DNA from: Falsiroseomonas selenitidurans
GTDB lineage: Bacteria; Pseudomonadota; Alphaproteobacteria; Acetobacterales; Acetobacteraceae
Direction: 5' to 3'
Assembly (NCBI RefSeq): GCF_012103215.1
Contig: NZ_JAAVNE010000005.1
Location: forward strand, 1-64,000
Length of the DNA: 64,000 nt
Shown: positions 47,932 through 56,344 of the stretch, piece by piece
Position numbering within the stretch: position 1 is the first letter of the stretch
Layout of the letters: each line of letters starts with the position of its first letter
The notes under the pieces: generated by a model
Databases searched by the model: none
Told to the model about the DNA's origin: nothing
The model's input: the letters and a program-made list of their open reading frames with translations, nothing else
Made by a program: the position numbers and the translations under genes

Positions 47932-49905
47932 ATGTCTGTCTCATCGCCAATCGTGGTCGGCGGCGGCATTCGCGCGCGCCTTGTCTTGGGCTTCATGGCG
48001 GTGCTCACGTTGCTCGTGGCGCTCGCCGCCATCGCGGTGCAGCGGGTCAACGGCATCAGCGCCAGCCTGGCGACGATCAACGACATCAACAGCGTCAAAC
48101 AGCGCTACGCGATCAATTTCCGCGGCAGCGTGCATGACCGTGCCATCAGCCTGCGCGACGTGGTGCTGGTTTCGGTCCCGGCGGAACGTGACGCCGCGCT
48201 GGCCGAGATCGCCCGCCTCGCCGCCGACTATGCCGCCAGCGCCACGCGGCTGGATGCGATGATGGCCAGTGGCGCGGAGGTCACGCCGGGCGAACAGCGC
48301 ATTCTCACCTCGATCAAGGAGACGGAGGCGCGGACCATGCCGCTGGTCGCCGCCGTGGTGGCCGCCCGGCAGGCCGGCGATGCGGCCAGGGCGCACGCCC
48401 TGCTTCTGGACCAGGCGCGCCCGGCCTTCGTCGAATGGCTGGCGCGGATCAACCAGTTCATCGACCTGCAGGAGGAGAAGAACCGCCTGATCGCCCGCCA
48501 GGCGCGGGATGTGGCGGAGGGCTTCCAAGTGCTGATGCTGGCGCTACTGGCCGGCGGGCTGCTGCTGGGCGCTGGCATCGCGCTCTGGTCGATGCGCGCC
48601 ATCGCACCGCTGCGGGCGCTGTCGCGGGCGATGCTGCGCATGGCCGATGGGGATCTGGCGCTCGAAGTGCCCGGCCGAGGCCGGCGCGACGAGGTGGGCA
48701 GCATGGCGCATGCGGTGGAGGTCTTTCGCACCCAGGGCCAGGAGGCGCAGCGGCTGCGGGCCGAACAGGAAGCCCAGCGCAGCGCCGCCCACGCCACCCA
48801 GGTCGCCGCCCTGCGTGGCATGGCGGACCGGGTGGAGGGTGAGACGGTAGCGGCCATGGAGGGCATCTCCCGCCAGGCGCGTCAGCTGGCGGAGGGGGCG
48901 GAGGCAATGGCGGGCGCCGTGGCGCGCGTCGATGCGAATGCCGGCGCGGTCGGCACCGCGGCGCAGGAATCGCTGCATGTGGCGGAGACGGTGGCTTCGG
49001 CGGCGGAGCAGCTGACCGCCTCGATCCGCGGCATCACCCAGCAGGTGCGGGAAGCCGCGGAGGTCAGCCGCGCCACTGCCGCGGACAGCACGGAAACCGA
49101 GGCGGTGATCGTCGCGCTCTCCGCCGCCGTGGGCCAGATCGGCGCCGTCACGCGCCTGATCCAGGAGATCGCCGGCAAGACCAACCTGCTGGCGCTGAAC
49201 GCGACGATCGAGGCGGCGCGCGCCGGGGACGCCGGCAAGGGCTTCGCCGTCGTGGCCAGCGAGGTGAAGGGGCTGGCGGCGCAGACCGCCAAGGCGACGG
49301 AGGAGATCGGCCAGCATATCGAGGCCGTCAGCCAGCGCACCGCCGCGGCGGTGGAGACGGTGCAGCGCATCGCCCAGTCGGTCGCGCGGATGGACGCGCT
49401 GGCCGCCGGGCTCGCCGATGCCGTGGGCCAGCAGGACAGCGCGACGCGGGAGATCGCGCGCAGCATCGCCTCCTCCACCCAGGCGACGCGGGAGGTGACG
49501 CAGCGCATCGGCCAGGTCTCCACCGATGCGCGGGAGGCCGGGGAACGGGCTGGCCGCAGCCGGCAGGAAACCGCCACCCTCGCCGCGGAGGCGGAAGGCC
49601 TCACGCGGCAGGTGGTGGAGATCCTGCGCACCGCGGTGCCGGAGGTCGACCGCCGCAGCAATCCGCGCAGCCCGGCCGCCGGCCAGGCGGTGCTGGAGAT
49701 CGGCCGACAGAAGCTGACAGTGGAGATGCAGGACTTGGCAGTCGGCGGCGTCGGCGTCCTGGGCGAACTGGAGGTGGAGCCCGGCACCCGCGGCACGCTG
49801 CACCTGCCGGGCCAGCCGCCACGGCCCGTGGAACTGCGCAACCGCAAGGGCGGCCGGGCCGGCTTCGCCTTTCTCGATGCAGTGAAGCTGGGCCAGGCGG
49901 CCTGA
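47932..49905 (+). CDS. Methyl-accepting chemotaxis protein with a C-terminal PilZ-like domain
   Basis: A 657-residue chemoreceptor with GGAGG upstream of ATG 47932. Helix one is 15-37. A helical ligand-binding domain of the four-helix-bundle type spans 40-195. Helix two is 199-221, HAMP 222-275, and the signalling hairpin is centred at 412-449 ([20 protein letters not shown], then [18 protein letters not shown]). Residues about 571-657 form a PilZ-like domain with RRSNPR (574-579) and DLAVGG (601-606), where Ala603 replaces the usual Ser of DxSxxG. It probably links c-di-GMP to chemotaxis, though the substitution may weaken binding. No che genes are adjacent. Confidence 0.9.
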   Translation: MSVSSPIVVGGGIRARLVLGFMAVLTLLVALAAIAVQRVNGISASLATINDINSVKQRYAINFRGSVHDRAISLRDVVLVSVPAERDAALAEIARLAADYAASATRLDAMMASGAEVTPGEQRILTSIKETEARTMPLVAAVVAARQAGDAARAHALLLDQARPAFVEWLARINQFIDLQEEKNRLIARQARDVAEGFQVLMLALLAGGLLLGAGIALWSMRAIAPLRALSRAMLRMADGDLALEVPGRGRRDEVGSMAHAVEVFRTQGQEAQRLRAEQEAQRSAAHATQVAALRGMADRVEGETVAAMEGISRQARQLAEGAEAMAGAVARVDANAGAVGTAAQESLHVAETVASAAEQLTASIRGITQQVREAAEVSRATAADSTETEAVIVALSAAVGQIGAVTRLIQEIAGKTNLLALNATIEAARAGDAGKGFAVVASEVKGLAAQTAKATEEIGQHIEAVSQRTAAAVETVQRIAQSVARMDALAAGLADAVGQQDSATREIARSIASSTQATREVTQRIGQVSTDAREAGERAGRSRQETATLAAEAEGLTRQVVEILRTAVPEVDRRSNPRSPAAGQAVLEIGRQKLTVEMQDLAVGGVGVLGELEVEPGTRGTLHLPGQPPRPVELRNRKGGRAGFAFLDAVKLGQAA

Positions 49906-49938
49906 CCGGGCAGCCTGACCGGGCAGCCTGGCCGGTCA
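49900..49938. repeat. Three tandem 13-bp repeats spanning two convergent stop codons
   Basis: The unit GCCTGACCGGGCA occurs at 49900-49912 and 49913-49925, with a two-mismatch copy at 49926-49938. The first copy contains the chemoreceptor TGA and the last contains the reversed stop of the esterase gene. The array fills the whole gap between the convergent genes and probably arose by slippage. Confidence 0.85.
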
Positions 49939-50982
49939 GCCTTCCGCCAGGCTGTGCTGCGCGAAGAAGTGCAGCATGGCGCGGGAGGCATCGGGGCCGC
50001 TCGGGTCGGTGTAGCTGCCGGCGGCATCGCCGCCGGACCAGGCATGGCCGCCGCCATGCACCAGCCATTGTTCCAGCAGCACCCGCCCGGCCGCATCCGT
50101 ATGCCGGATGCAGGTGAAGCCGTGCCCGCCGGGCACCTCGCCGCGCTCCGTCGTCGCATGCAGCCCCTCGGCGCCGGCGCGGGCGATGACCTGGTCGCCA
50201 TTCACCGGGTGCACCGTTGAATCCCGGTCGGCGTGGAAGACGATGGTCGGCACCCGCCGGCCCACGCGTTCCCCCGCCGCCCCGCCGCGGCGCATGGCGG
50301 ACAGGGCCGAGCCCAGGTCCCGCGCCGCGCCGCAGGCCAGGCCGGAATGCACGCCGATCGCGGCGAACAGCTCCGGATAGGCTTCCCCCATGATGGCGGC
50401 AGCGGCGCCGCCGGCGGACAGCCCGGCGACATGCACGCGCCGCGGATCCACCGGATGCTGCGCCGTCACCTGCCGCACCATGCCGGCGATCAGCGCCGGC
50501 TCGCCGCGGTCGCGGCCCTGGTCCTCCGGATTGAACCAGTTCCAGCAGCGCTGGGCATTGGCCGCCTGGGTCTGTTCGGGCCAGGCGACCAGGAAGGGCC
50601 CCGCCTCGGCCAGCGCGTTCATCCGCGTGCCGGCGGCGAAATCCTCCGGCGTCTGGGTGCAGCCATGCAGCATCACCAGCAGCGGCAGCGCCTGGCCGGA
50701 TGGCGCGGTGGCCGGAATGTACAGGCGGTAGTCCAGGCGTCCGGTCGGCCCGGCGAAGGTCTCCGACAGGAAGCGGGCGCCGGCCGGCAGGGGCGTCTCC
50801 GGGCGCTGCGGCTGGCGCCTGCCCAGGTTGGGCATGCGCAAACCGGGCATGTGCAGCGGCATCTTCGGCAGGCTGGGCAGGCGCAGCGCCGGCAGGCCCT
50901 GGCTGGAACGCAGGCCGTCCAGCGCGGACAGCGCCCGGGAAAGCCGGCCCGTCAGGTTGATAGGGGTACGCGGGGGGTTCAT
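49936..50982 (-). CDS. PHB-depolymerase-family esterase
   Basis: A 348-residue alpha/beta hydrolase of the short-chain polyhydroxyalkanoate depolymerase/feruloyl-esterase-like group. The oxyanion region is LLVMLHGCTQTPEDFAAG, the nucleophile is in VAGLSAGGAAAAIMG (GLSAGG), the Asp in FHADRDSTVHPVNG and the His in GGGHAWSGG. No clear signal peptide is present; the N-terminal 60 residues are Pro/Leu/Met-rich (PLHMPGLRMPNLGRRQPQRP). That could suit an intracellular granule-bound enzyme. It overlaps the upstream CopG-like gene by ATGA, so the two are co-translated. Confidence 0.88.
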   Translation of the reverse strand: MNPPRTPINLTGRLSRALSALDGLRSSQGLPALRLPSLPKMPLHMPGLRMPNLGRRQPQRPETPLPAGARFLSETFAGPTGRLDYRLYIPATAPSGQALPLLVMLHGCTQTPEDFAAGTRMNALAEAGPFLVAWPEQTQAANAQRCWNWFNPEDQGRDRGEPALIAGMVRQVTAQHPVDPRRVHVAGLSAGGAAAAIMGEAYPELFAAIGVHSGLACGAARDLGSALSAMRRGGAAGERVGRRVPTIVFHADRDSTVHPVNGDQVIARAGAEGLHATTERGEVPGGHGFTCIRHTDAAGRVLLEQWLVHGGGHAWSGGDAAGSYTDPSGPDASRAMLHFFAQHSLAEG

Positions 50983-51389
50983 GCAATTCGGTCCTTGAGC
51001 GCGGCCTTCACCGCGGGGCTTGCCTGCAACGCGCCAAGCACGGCGACGGAGGCGATCGTCGCCCGCGCCAGTTCCGGGGAGACGTCGGGGGCGATGCTGG
51101 CCAGGCCGAGCACCCGCAGATGCAGCATCCGGCCTTCCGCCCGCGCCGCCTCCAGCTCCGCCCGCCCGACCTGGCGCAGCCCGAGTTCCAACTGCCGCCG
51201 TGCCACCGCCTGCCGGGCGGCATCGGCGTGGCGGTCGATCTGGTTGCGGATGGCGGTGCGGATGAAGTCGGTGCGGTTGGCGTAGAAGCCGTCCTGCACC
51301 AGCAGGTCGATATGGCCGAGGTCGATGGGGAACAGGTTCACCGTGATCTTCTCGCTGTCCTGCCCCGTGCGCCGTATCTGCAGCTCCAC
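50979..51389 (-). CDS. CopG/ribbon-helix-helix-type protein
   Basis: A 136-residue protein. GTG 51389 has GGAGGG five bases upstream; ATG 51410 is a weaker alternative. The N-terminus KITVNLFPIDLGHIDLLVQDGFYANRTDFIRTAIRNQI (residues about 13-50, split) fits a ribbon-helix-helix: a beta strand, then two helices with NRTDFIRTAIRNQI. The C-terminal half is helical (LRVLGLASIAPDVSPELARA). It probably binds DNA as a dimer and could regulate itself and the esterase gene it overlaps. The target operator was not identified. Confidence 0.75.
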   Translation of the reverse strand: MELQIRRTGQDSEKITVNLFPIDLGHIDLLVQDGFYANRTDFIRTAIRNQIDRHADAARQAVARRQLELGLRQVGRAELEAARAEGRMLHLRVLGLASIAPDVSPELARATIASVAVLGALQASPAVKAALKDRIA

Positions 51390-51526
51390 ACCATCCCTCC
51401 ACCATCCCATTGGATGGTAGATGGCGGGTGCTCTCCCCCGCCGCAAGCGGCGTTGCATCACGCCCTTGGCATTGGAGTCGCCACATCCGCATCGGTTACG
51501 CGCAAGCGGGGAAAAGGAGAGGCGCG

Positions 51527-52441
51527 ATGAAGCACCGCTTGATGCAACCCATGCTGGTGGCACTGCTGCTGGCCGGTGGGCCGGGCCTGGCCCAGGCGCA
51601 GGCCGACCACCCGCTGGTCGGCCGCTACCAGGGCGCGACGCTGCGCGACCGGACCGATGAAGCCTTCACCGCCTATCCGCGCATCATCGGCTTCGCCGAG
51701 GGCGCGCCGCAGACCGAGACGCGGGAGGGAAGGCTCACCCGCCTGGCCTATGACAATCCCGACGGGCGCTCGACGCTCGAGATCCTGCGCAACCATCTGG
51801 CGGCGCTGCAGGCTCGGCCGGGCTTCCGGCTGGACTGGCAATGCGCCGGCCGCGCCGCCTGCGGCAGCACCGCGCGCACGCCCCAGGGGCGCGGCTGGAA
51901 CGGGGTGAACGGGATGAATGTCGGCGCCGGCAACGATGTCCGCTACGCCACCGGTCAGCTGGCGACCGGGACGGCGGAGGCCTTCATCGCCATCGGCGTC
52001 ACCCCGCGCCGCACCCTGGTGCATGTGCTGGAGGTGGCGCGGATGGAGGAGCGGATGGTGGCGCCGGATGCCGCCACCCTGGCGGCGGAGCTGGCGCGCA
52101 GCGGCCGCGCCACGCTGCCCGGCGTGTTCTTCGACACGGGGGAGGACACGCTGCGCCCGGAATCCGATGCGGCGCTGGCGCAGGCCGCCGCCCTGCTGCG
52201 CAGCCAGCCCGACCTGCGCCTGCGGGTGGAGGGCCACACGGATGCGGAGGGCGACGACGCCTTCAACCGGACGCTGTCCCAGCGCCGGGCGGACCGCGTC
52301 CGCCAGGCGCTGGTGGAGCGCCACGGCATCGCCCCCGCGCGGCTGACGGCGGCGGGGTTGGGGGAGGACAGGCCGGTGGCCGACAACGCCACGCCCGAAG
52401 GCCGCGCCCGCAACCGGCGGGTGGAGCTGGTGCGGCCCTGA
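51527..52441 (+). CDS. OmpA-family outer-membrane/periplasmic protein
   Basis: A 304-residue protein. The Sec signal is residues 1-25 (MLVALLLAGGPGLAQAQA), with ATG 51527 preceded by AAGGAGAGG. Residues about 30-185 are a DUF4892-like domain (HPLVGRYQGATLRDRTDEAF and later FIAIGVTPRRTLVHVLEV). The C-terminal OmpA peptidoglycan-binding domain has GVFFDTGEDTLRPESDAAL and VEGHTDAEGDDAFNRTLSQRRADRVRQAL (split), and NRRVELV, with the conserved Asp and Arg for diaminopimelate binding. It anchors to the cell wall. Ends one base before the convergent yaiI stop. Confidence 0.9.
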   Translation: MKHRLMQPMLVALLLAGGPGLAQAQADHPLVGRYQGATLRDRTDEAFTAYPRIIGFAEGAPQTETREGRLTRLAYDNPDGRSTLEILRNHLAALQARPGFRLDWQCAGRAACGSTARTPQGRGWNGVNGMNVGAGNDVRYATGQLATGTAEAFIAIGVTPRRTLVHVLEVARMEERMVAPDAATLAAELARSGRATLPGVFFDTGEDTLRPESDAALAQAAALLRSQPDLRLRVEGHTDAEGDDAFNRTLSQRRADRVRQALVERHGIAPARLTAAGLGEDRPVADNATPEGRARNRRVELVRP

Positions 52442-52442
52442 G

Positions 52443-52916
52443 CTAGGCCTGCCGCGCCCGGCGCAGCGCCGCCTGCGCCATCGCGTCCAGCGCATTGAGG
52501 AAGCGCGACTTGTCGGCCCCCGCCATGGCCGGCGGGCCGCCGCCCATGCCGAGTTCCCGAAGATGCTGCGACATGGCCCTGCCGGCCATGGCGCTGCCGA
52601 TGTTGTTCTCGGTCCAGGGGTGGCCCCGGAAATTCAGGGCGAAGGCGCCCTTGGCCAGGCAGCGCGCGGCCAGCGGGATATCGGCGGTGAGGCAGACATC
52701 GATGGGCGAGGCCTCGTCGGCGATCCAGTCATCCGCCTTGTCCGCGCCATCGGTGACGATGACGATGCGCGTGCGCCCGCCCGGCGGCCGGATGGGGCGG
52801 GAGCCGTTGGAGACGAAGATCGTCTCGAAGCCCAGCCGCCCGGCGACGCGCAGGATTTCCTCCCGCACCGGGCAGGCATCGGCATCCACCAGGAAGCGCG
52901 GCTCGGCTTGCCCCAT
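52443..52916 (-). CDS. yaiI: YaiI/YqxD family protein (DUF188, PIN-like)
   Basis: A 157-residue conserved protein. It shows the full family pattern: FLVDADACPVREEILRVA at the start, FVSNGSRPIRPPG, IVTDGADKADDWIAD, VCLTADIPLAARCL, ALNFRGHPWTENNIG and MGGGPPAMAGADKSRFLNAL. The spaced acidic residues suggest a PIN-like nuclease fold, but no activity is established for the family. It lies 56 bases downstream of thiY on the same strand and may share its transcript. Confidence 0.9.
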   Translation of the reverse strand: MGQAEPRFLVDADACPVREEILRVAGRLGFETIFVSNGSRPIRPPGGRTRIVIVTDGADKADDWIADEASPIDVCLTADIPLAARCLAKGAFALNFRGHPWTENNIGSAMAGRAMSQHLRELGMGGGPPAMAGADKSRFLNALDAMAQAALRRARQA

Positions 52917-52972
52917 CGATTCAGACCTCCGGTGCTCGGCTTCGCCTGCGCCCTCTGGTCATCGACGGGGGC

Positions 52973-53950
52973 TCAGCGCGCAGCCGTAGCGGGCGGCAGC
53001 TCCACCGCATAGGTCTCCAGCGCCGGGACGCTGCGGATCATGCGGCGGTCGGCCAGGAAGCGGGCGAAGCGCTCGTAGCGGTTGCGGTCCAGCGCGCCGG
53101 GGCTCAGCGAGAAGCGGTTGGCGGTGCTGGCGAAGGCGCGGCGGTTCAGCTCGTTGTCCAGCTCCTTGCGCGGGCCGGCGATGAACAGGCGCCAGGATTC
53201 CTCGGGGTTGTTCACCAGGAAGTGCGTCGCGGCCTCCGTCGCATCGATGAAGCGGCGCAGCAGCGGGTCCCGGGCGCGGTCGCGATGGGCGATGTAGACC
53301 AGCTCGTCATAGGCCGGCATGCCGTACTGCTCGGGGAAGAAGGCCCGGCCGGGGCGGTTCTCCAGCTCCAGCTGGTGCAGCTCGAAATTCCGGAAGCCGC
53401 CCAGGATGGCATCCACCTGGCCGGACATCAGGGCCGAGGAGAGGCCGAAATTCACGTTCACCAGCCGGATGTCGGACAGGCCGAGGCCCACCGTCTCCAG
53501 CATCGCGCCCATCGTCACTTCCTCGAAGCCGGCGACGGAATAGCCCACGCGCTTGCCGCGCAGGTCCGCCAGGCTCCGCACCGGCCCGTCCCGCAGCACG
53601 GTCAGGGTGGAGAGCGGGGTGGCGACCAGCGTGCCGATCCGCATCAGGGGCAGGCCCTGGTCCACCGCCAGGTGCAGGTTCTTCTGGTAGTAGACGCCGA
53701 TATCCCCGCGCCGCGCGCCGATCAGCCGCGGCGGGTCGTTCGGGTCGGCCGGCGCGACGATGCGGACATCGAGCCCGGCGCGGGCGAAGTCGCCGCGTTC
53801 CTGGGCGATGATGATGGGCGCGTGGTCCGGGTTGATGAACCAGTCCAGCAGCACCGTCAGCGGCTCCCGCGCCGGCTGGGCTTGCAGGGGCCCGGCGGCC
53901 GCCAGGGAGAGGGACAGCAGGCAGGCGAGCGCGAGCAGCAGGCGCTTCAT
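52973..53950 (-). CDS. thiY: Thiamine-precursor ABC transporter substrate-binding protein (ThiY/NMT1 type)
   Basis: A 325-residue periplasmic binding protein with Sec signal MKRLLLALACLLSLSLAAAGPLQAQ (split; residues 1-25). The NMT1/THI5 opening LLDWFINPDHAPIIIAQERG and the DIGVYYQKNLHLAVDQGLPL region are those of hydroxymethylpyrimidine-type binding proteins. GKRVGYSVAGFEEVTMGAML follows the family. It is the third gene of a leftward thiZ-thiX-thiY operon (ATGA overlap with thiX) under a TPP riboswitch, so it probably captures formylaminopyrimidine/HMP or thiamine fragments for salvage. Confidence 0.88.
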   Translation of the reverse strand: MKRLLLALACLLSLSLAAAGPLQAQPAREPLTVLLDWFINPDHAPIIIAQERGDFARAGLDVRIVAPADPNDPPRLIGARRGDIGVYYQKNLHLAVDQGLPLMRIGTLVATPLSTLTVLRDGPVRSLADLRGKRVGYSVAGFEEVTMGAMLETVGLGLSDIRLVNVNFGLSSALMSGQVDAILGGFRNFELHQLELENRPGRAFFPEQYGMPAYDELVYIAHRDRARDPLLRRFIDATEAATHFLVNNPEESWRLFIAGPRKELDNELNRRAFASTANRFSLSPGALDRNRYERFARFLADRRMIRSVPALETYAVELPPATAAR

Positions 53951-54714
53951 GGCGTGACCTTTTCATCGAGAAGGGAATCGGGCTGCCAGGGGATGGCCCG
54001 GCGCAGCAGCCGGTCGGTGGCGAACCAGAGTGCCAGGGCCATCAGCATCAGCACGAACAGCGCGGCGAACATCACATCCGTCTGGCTGCGGCCATTGGCG
54101 TGCAGCATCAGGTAGCCGAGGCCCGCCGAGGCGCCGACCCATTCGCCGACCACGGCGCCGATCGGCGCCACGGCGGCCGCCACCCGCAGGCCGGAGGCGA
54201 GGCCCGGCAGCGCCGCCGGCACCCGCACCCGCCACAGCAGCGCGGCGCGGGAGGCGCCCATGGTGGCGCCGAGGTCGAGCAGCCCCGGCTCCGTCCGCCG
54301 CAGCCCGTCATAGAAGGCGGTGGCGACGGGGAAGAAGATGATGAGGGTGGCCATCGCCACCTTGCTGCCGATGCCGAAGCCCAGCCACAGCGTCAGCAGC
54401 GGCGCGATGGCGAAGACCGGGATGGCCTGGCTCATCAGCAGCAGCGGCAGCAACCAGCGCCGCCCGGCCGGCCAGGCGGCCAGCGCCAGCGCCATCAGGC
54501 AGCCCAGTGCCGTGCCCAGCGCCAGGCCCAGCAGGATCTCGCTGGCGGTGATCAGCGCGTGGTGCAGCAGGCTGTCCCAGCGATCCACCAGCGCCAGCGC
54601 GACCCGGGCCGGGGAGGGCAGCAGGAAGGGCGGCACCTCCGACCACCAGACGAAGCCCTGCCACAGCAGCAGCAGGCCGGCGGCGGCAACCAGGGCGCGC
54701 AGCAGGTTGGCCAT
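53947..54714 (-). CDS. thiX: Thiamine-precursor ABC transporter permease (ThiX type)
   Basis: A 255-residue membrane protein with about six helices. It opens LLRALVAAAGLLLLWQGFVWWSEVPPFLLPSPARVALALVDRW (split), the start of nitrate/taurine/HMP-type permeases. The ATPase-coupling loop is DLGATMGASRAALLWRVRVPAALPGLASGLR (split; EAA-like motif). The GEWVGASAGLGYLMLHA segment is family-typical. Its ATG shares the last base of the thiZ stop, and it overlaps thiY by four bases. Confidence 0.9.
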   Translation of the reverse strand: MANLLRALVAAAGLLLLWQGFVWWSEVPPFLLPSPARVALALVDRWDSLLHHALITASEILLGLALGTALGCLMALALAAWPAGRRWLLPLLLMSQAIPVFAIAPLLTLWLGFGIGSKVAMATLIIFFPVATAFYDGLRRTEPGLLDLGATMGASRAALLWRVRVPAALPGLASGLRVAAAVAPIGAVVGEWVGASAGLGYLMLHANGRSQTDVMFAALFVLMLMALALWFATDRLLRRAIPWQPDSLLDEKVTP

Positions 54715-55460
54715 CAGGCGACAGCCTCCGCCAGGCGTTCCAGCAGCGCGGCCTGGGCGGCGAGCAGGGCAGGGTCCGCGGCGGGCCGCGGCGGGTCGCC
54801 GCCGGGCGGCGCGAAGGCCGCGGGCGCCGCCGGGCTGCCGGACAGGACATAGATGCGGCCGGCCAGGCGCAGCGCCTCCATCGGGTCATGCGTCACCAGC
54901 AGCACGGTGCGCCCGGCCAGCAGGCGGGCCGAGAGGCTCTGCAGCCGGTGGCGCGTCGGCGCATCCACGGCGCTGAACGGCTCGTCCATCAGGACGAAGG
55001 GGCGGTCTTCCATCAGGGTGCGGGCCAGCGCCACGCGCTGGCGCATGCCGCCGGAGAGTTCTGCCGGGCGCTTGGCGGCATCCGTCGGCGCCAGCCCGAC
55101 CTGCGCCAGCAGCGCCCGGGCGCGGCCGAGATCCGGGGGCGTGCCGCGCAGATGCGCGCCGAAGGTCACGTTGCGCAGCGCATCGGCCCAGGGCGCCAGC
55201 AAATCCTGCTGCGCCATGTAGGCGATGCGCCCGGCCAGCTTCGCGCCATCCTCCGTCGCCAGGCGGCCGCCCGGCGGCAGGGCCAGCAGCCCGGCGGCCA
55301 GCCGCAGCAGGGTGGATTTGCCGGAACCGGAAGGGCCGAGCAGGACCGTCGTCGTGCCCCCCGGCACATCAAGCGTCATCGGCCCCAGCACGGGGCGCCC
55401 GCCGAGGGACAGGCCTTCGGGCAGATGCAGGCGGAATCCGGGCGTGACAAGGCTGGGCAA
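54714..55460 (-). CDS. thiZ: Thiamine-precursor ABC transporter ATP-binding protein (ThiZ type)
   Basis: A 248-residue ATPase with Walker A LLGPSGSGKSTLLRL (about residues 37-51), the AYMAQQDLLAPWADAL Q-loop, signature LSGGMRQRVALARTL and Walker B FVLMDEPFSAVDAPTR, with LLVTHDPMEAL as switch. The start is TTG 55460. The only nearby Shine-Dalgarno sequence (AGGGA, eight bases upstream) lies within the 3' strand of the TPP aptamer, so ligand binding should block ribosome loading directly. It is first in the operon. Confidence 0.9.
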   Translation of the reverse strand: MPSLVTPGFRLHLPEGLSLGGRPVLGPMTLDVPGGTTTVLLGPSGSGKSTLLRLAAGLLALPPGGRLATEDGAKLAGRIAYMAQQDLLAPWADALRNVTFGAHLRGTPPDLGRARALLAQVGLAPTDAAKRPAELSGGMRQRVALARTLMEDRPFVLMDEPFSAVDAPTRHRLQSLSARLLAGRTVLLVTHDPMEALRLAGRIYVLSGSPAAPAAFAPPGGDPPRPAADPALLAAQAALLERLAEAVA

Positions 55461-55464
55461 GACA

Positions 55465-55551
55465 CCGTTCCCTTCGCCGGCATGACCCGGATCAGGTTCG
55501 TGGGGTCGCGGGGATTGCCCCGCCTCTCAGCCCCCAATGGGCTCCCCCCGA
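55465..55551 (-). promoter_or_regulatory. TPP (THI-box) riboswitch upstream of thiZXY
   Basis: On the minus strand the aptamer core reads CGGGGGGAGCCC, then GGGGGCTGAGAGG, a hairpin GCGGGGCAATCCCCGC, then GAACCTGATCCGGGTCATGC followed by CGGCGAAGGGAA. CTGAGA, the CCTGATC element and the GAAGGGAA end are the invariant THI-box parts. It ends five bases before the TTG start of thiZ, so it should act on translation. When TPP is abundant the uptake operon is turned off. Confidence 0.95.
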
Positions 55552-55757
55552 TGACGCTTCGATGTATGCGGCGCCGCCGCCGGGCTGGCAAGGGGGGCGG
55601 GCCGCGGCCCGGAATCCTGCCAGCCTCCCGCATCTGTAGCCAGGGCAGCAAGGTTCAGATTGCGCTACAAGTATCTGTTTTTGCAAGAGAAAATTTGACC
55701 TGCCGCACCGGCGGGGCTATGCCGCCGGCCGCACCACCCACGGACTCGCCCCCCCTG

Positions 55758-56318
55758 ATGTCTCCCGCCGCCATCCTGGTGCTGGCCTTCGGCATGTCCG
55801 TCGACGCCTTCGCCGCCGCCCTCAGCCGTGGCGCCACCGCGCCGCGCGTGCGGGCGCGGGACGCGGTGCGCGCCGGGGCGGTGTTCGGCCTGGTGGAAAC
55901 CGCCACCCCGGTGATCGGCTGGGGGCTGGGCGCGCTGGCGGCGTCCTCCATCGCCGCGGTGGACCATTGGGTGGCCTTCATCCTGCTGGGCCTGGTGGGC
56001 GCGCACAGCCTCGCCGCCGCGCTGCGCCGGCCGGATGCCGCGGCGCCGCCCGCCCGGCCGCGGCGCTGGCTGCTGCTGGCCACCGCGCTCGGCACCAGCA
56101 TCGATGCCATGGCGGTCGGCGTTTCGCTCGCCGTGCTGGGGGCGGAGATCTGGCTGATCGCGCCGGCCATCGGCCTGGCCACCTTCCTCATGGCGACGGG
56201 CGGCATGTTCGCCGGGCGGCTGCTGGGCAGCCGGGCCGGGCGCTATGCGGAGGGCTTTGCCGGGCTGGCGCTGATCGGCCTCGGCACCTCCATCCTGCTG
56301 GAGCATCTGGTGGGCTGA
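55758..56318 (+). CDS. mntP: Manganese efflux pump MntP family
   Basis: A 186-residue membrane protein with six helices from ATG 55758. An in-frame ATG 55719 would add 13 residues. The two conserved Mn-binding helices are FGMSVDAFAAALSRGA (Asp near residue 14) and ALGTSIDAMAVGVSLAVL in the second half, the two-fold repeat typical of MntP. It exports Mn(II). The upstream 150 bases contain an AT-rich stretch (55660-55700) that probably has the promoter. I looked for a yybP-ykoY manganese riboswitch there and did not find its core. Confidence 0.9.
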   Translation: MSPAAILVLAFGMSVDAFAAALSRGATAPRVRARDAVRAGAVFGLVETATPVIGWGLGALAASSIAAVDHWVAFILLGLVGAHSLAAALRRPDAAAPPARPRRWLLLATALGTSIDAMAVGVSLAVLGAEIWLIAPAIGLATFLMATGGMFAGRLLGSRAGRYAEGFAGLALIGLGTSILLEHLVG

Positions 56319-56344
56319 GCCGGGCCGAGCCATCCTCCGCGGCG

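Noticed and set aside
55560..55757. Possible yybP-ykoY manganese riboswitch before mntP
   Set aside because: The conserved GGGGAGUA-type core and paired helices of that class could not be found.
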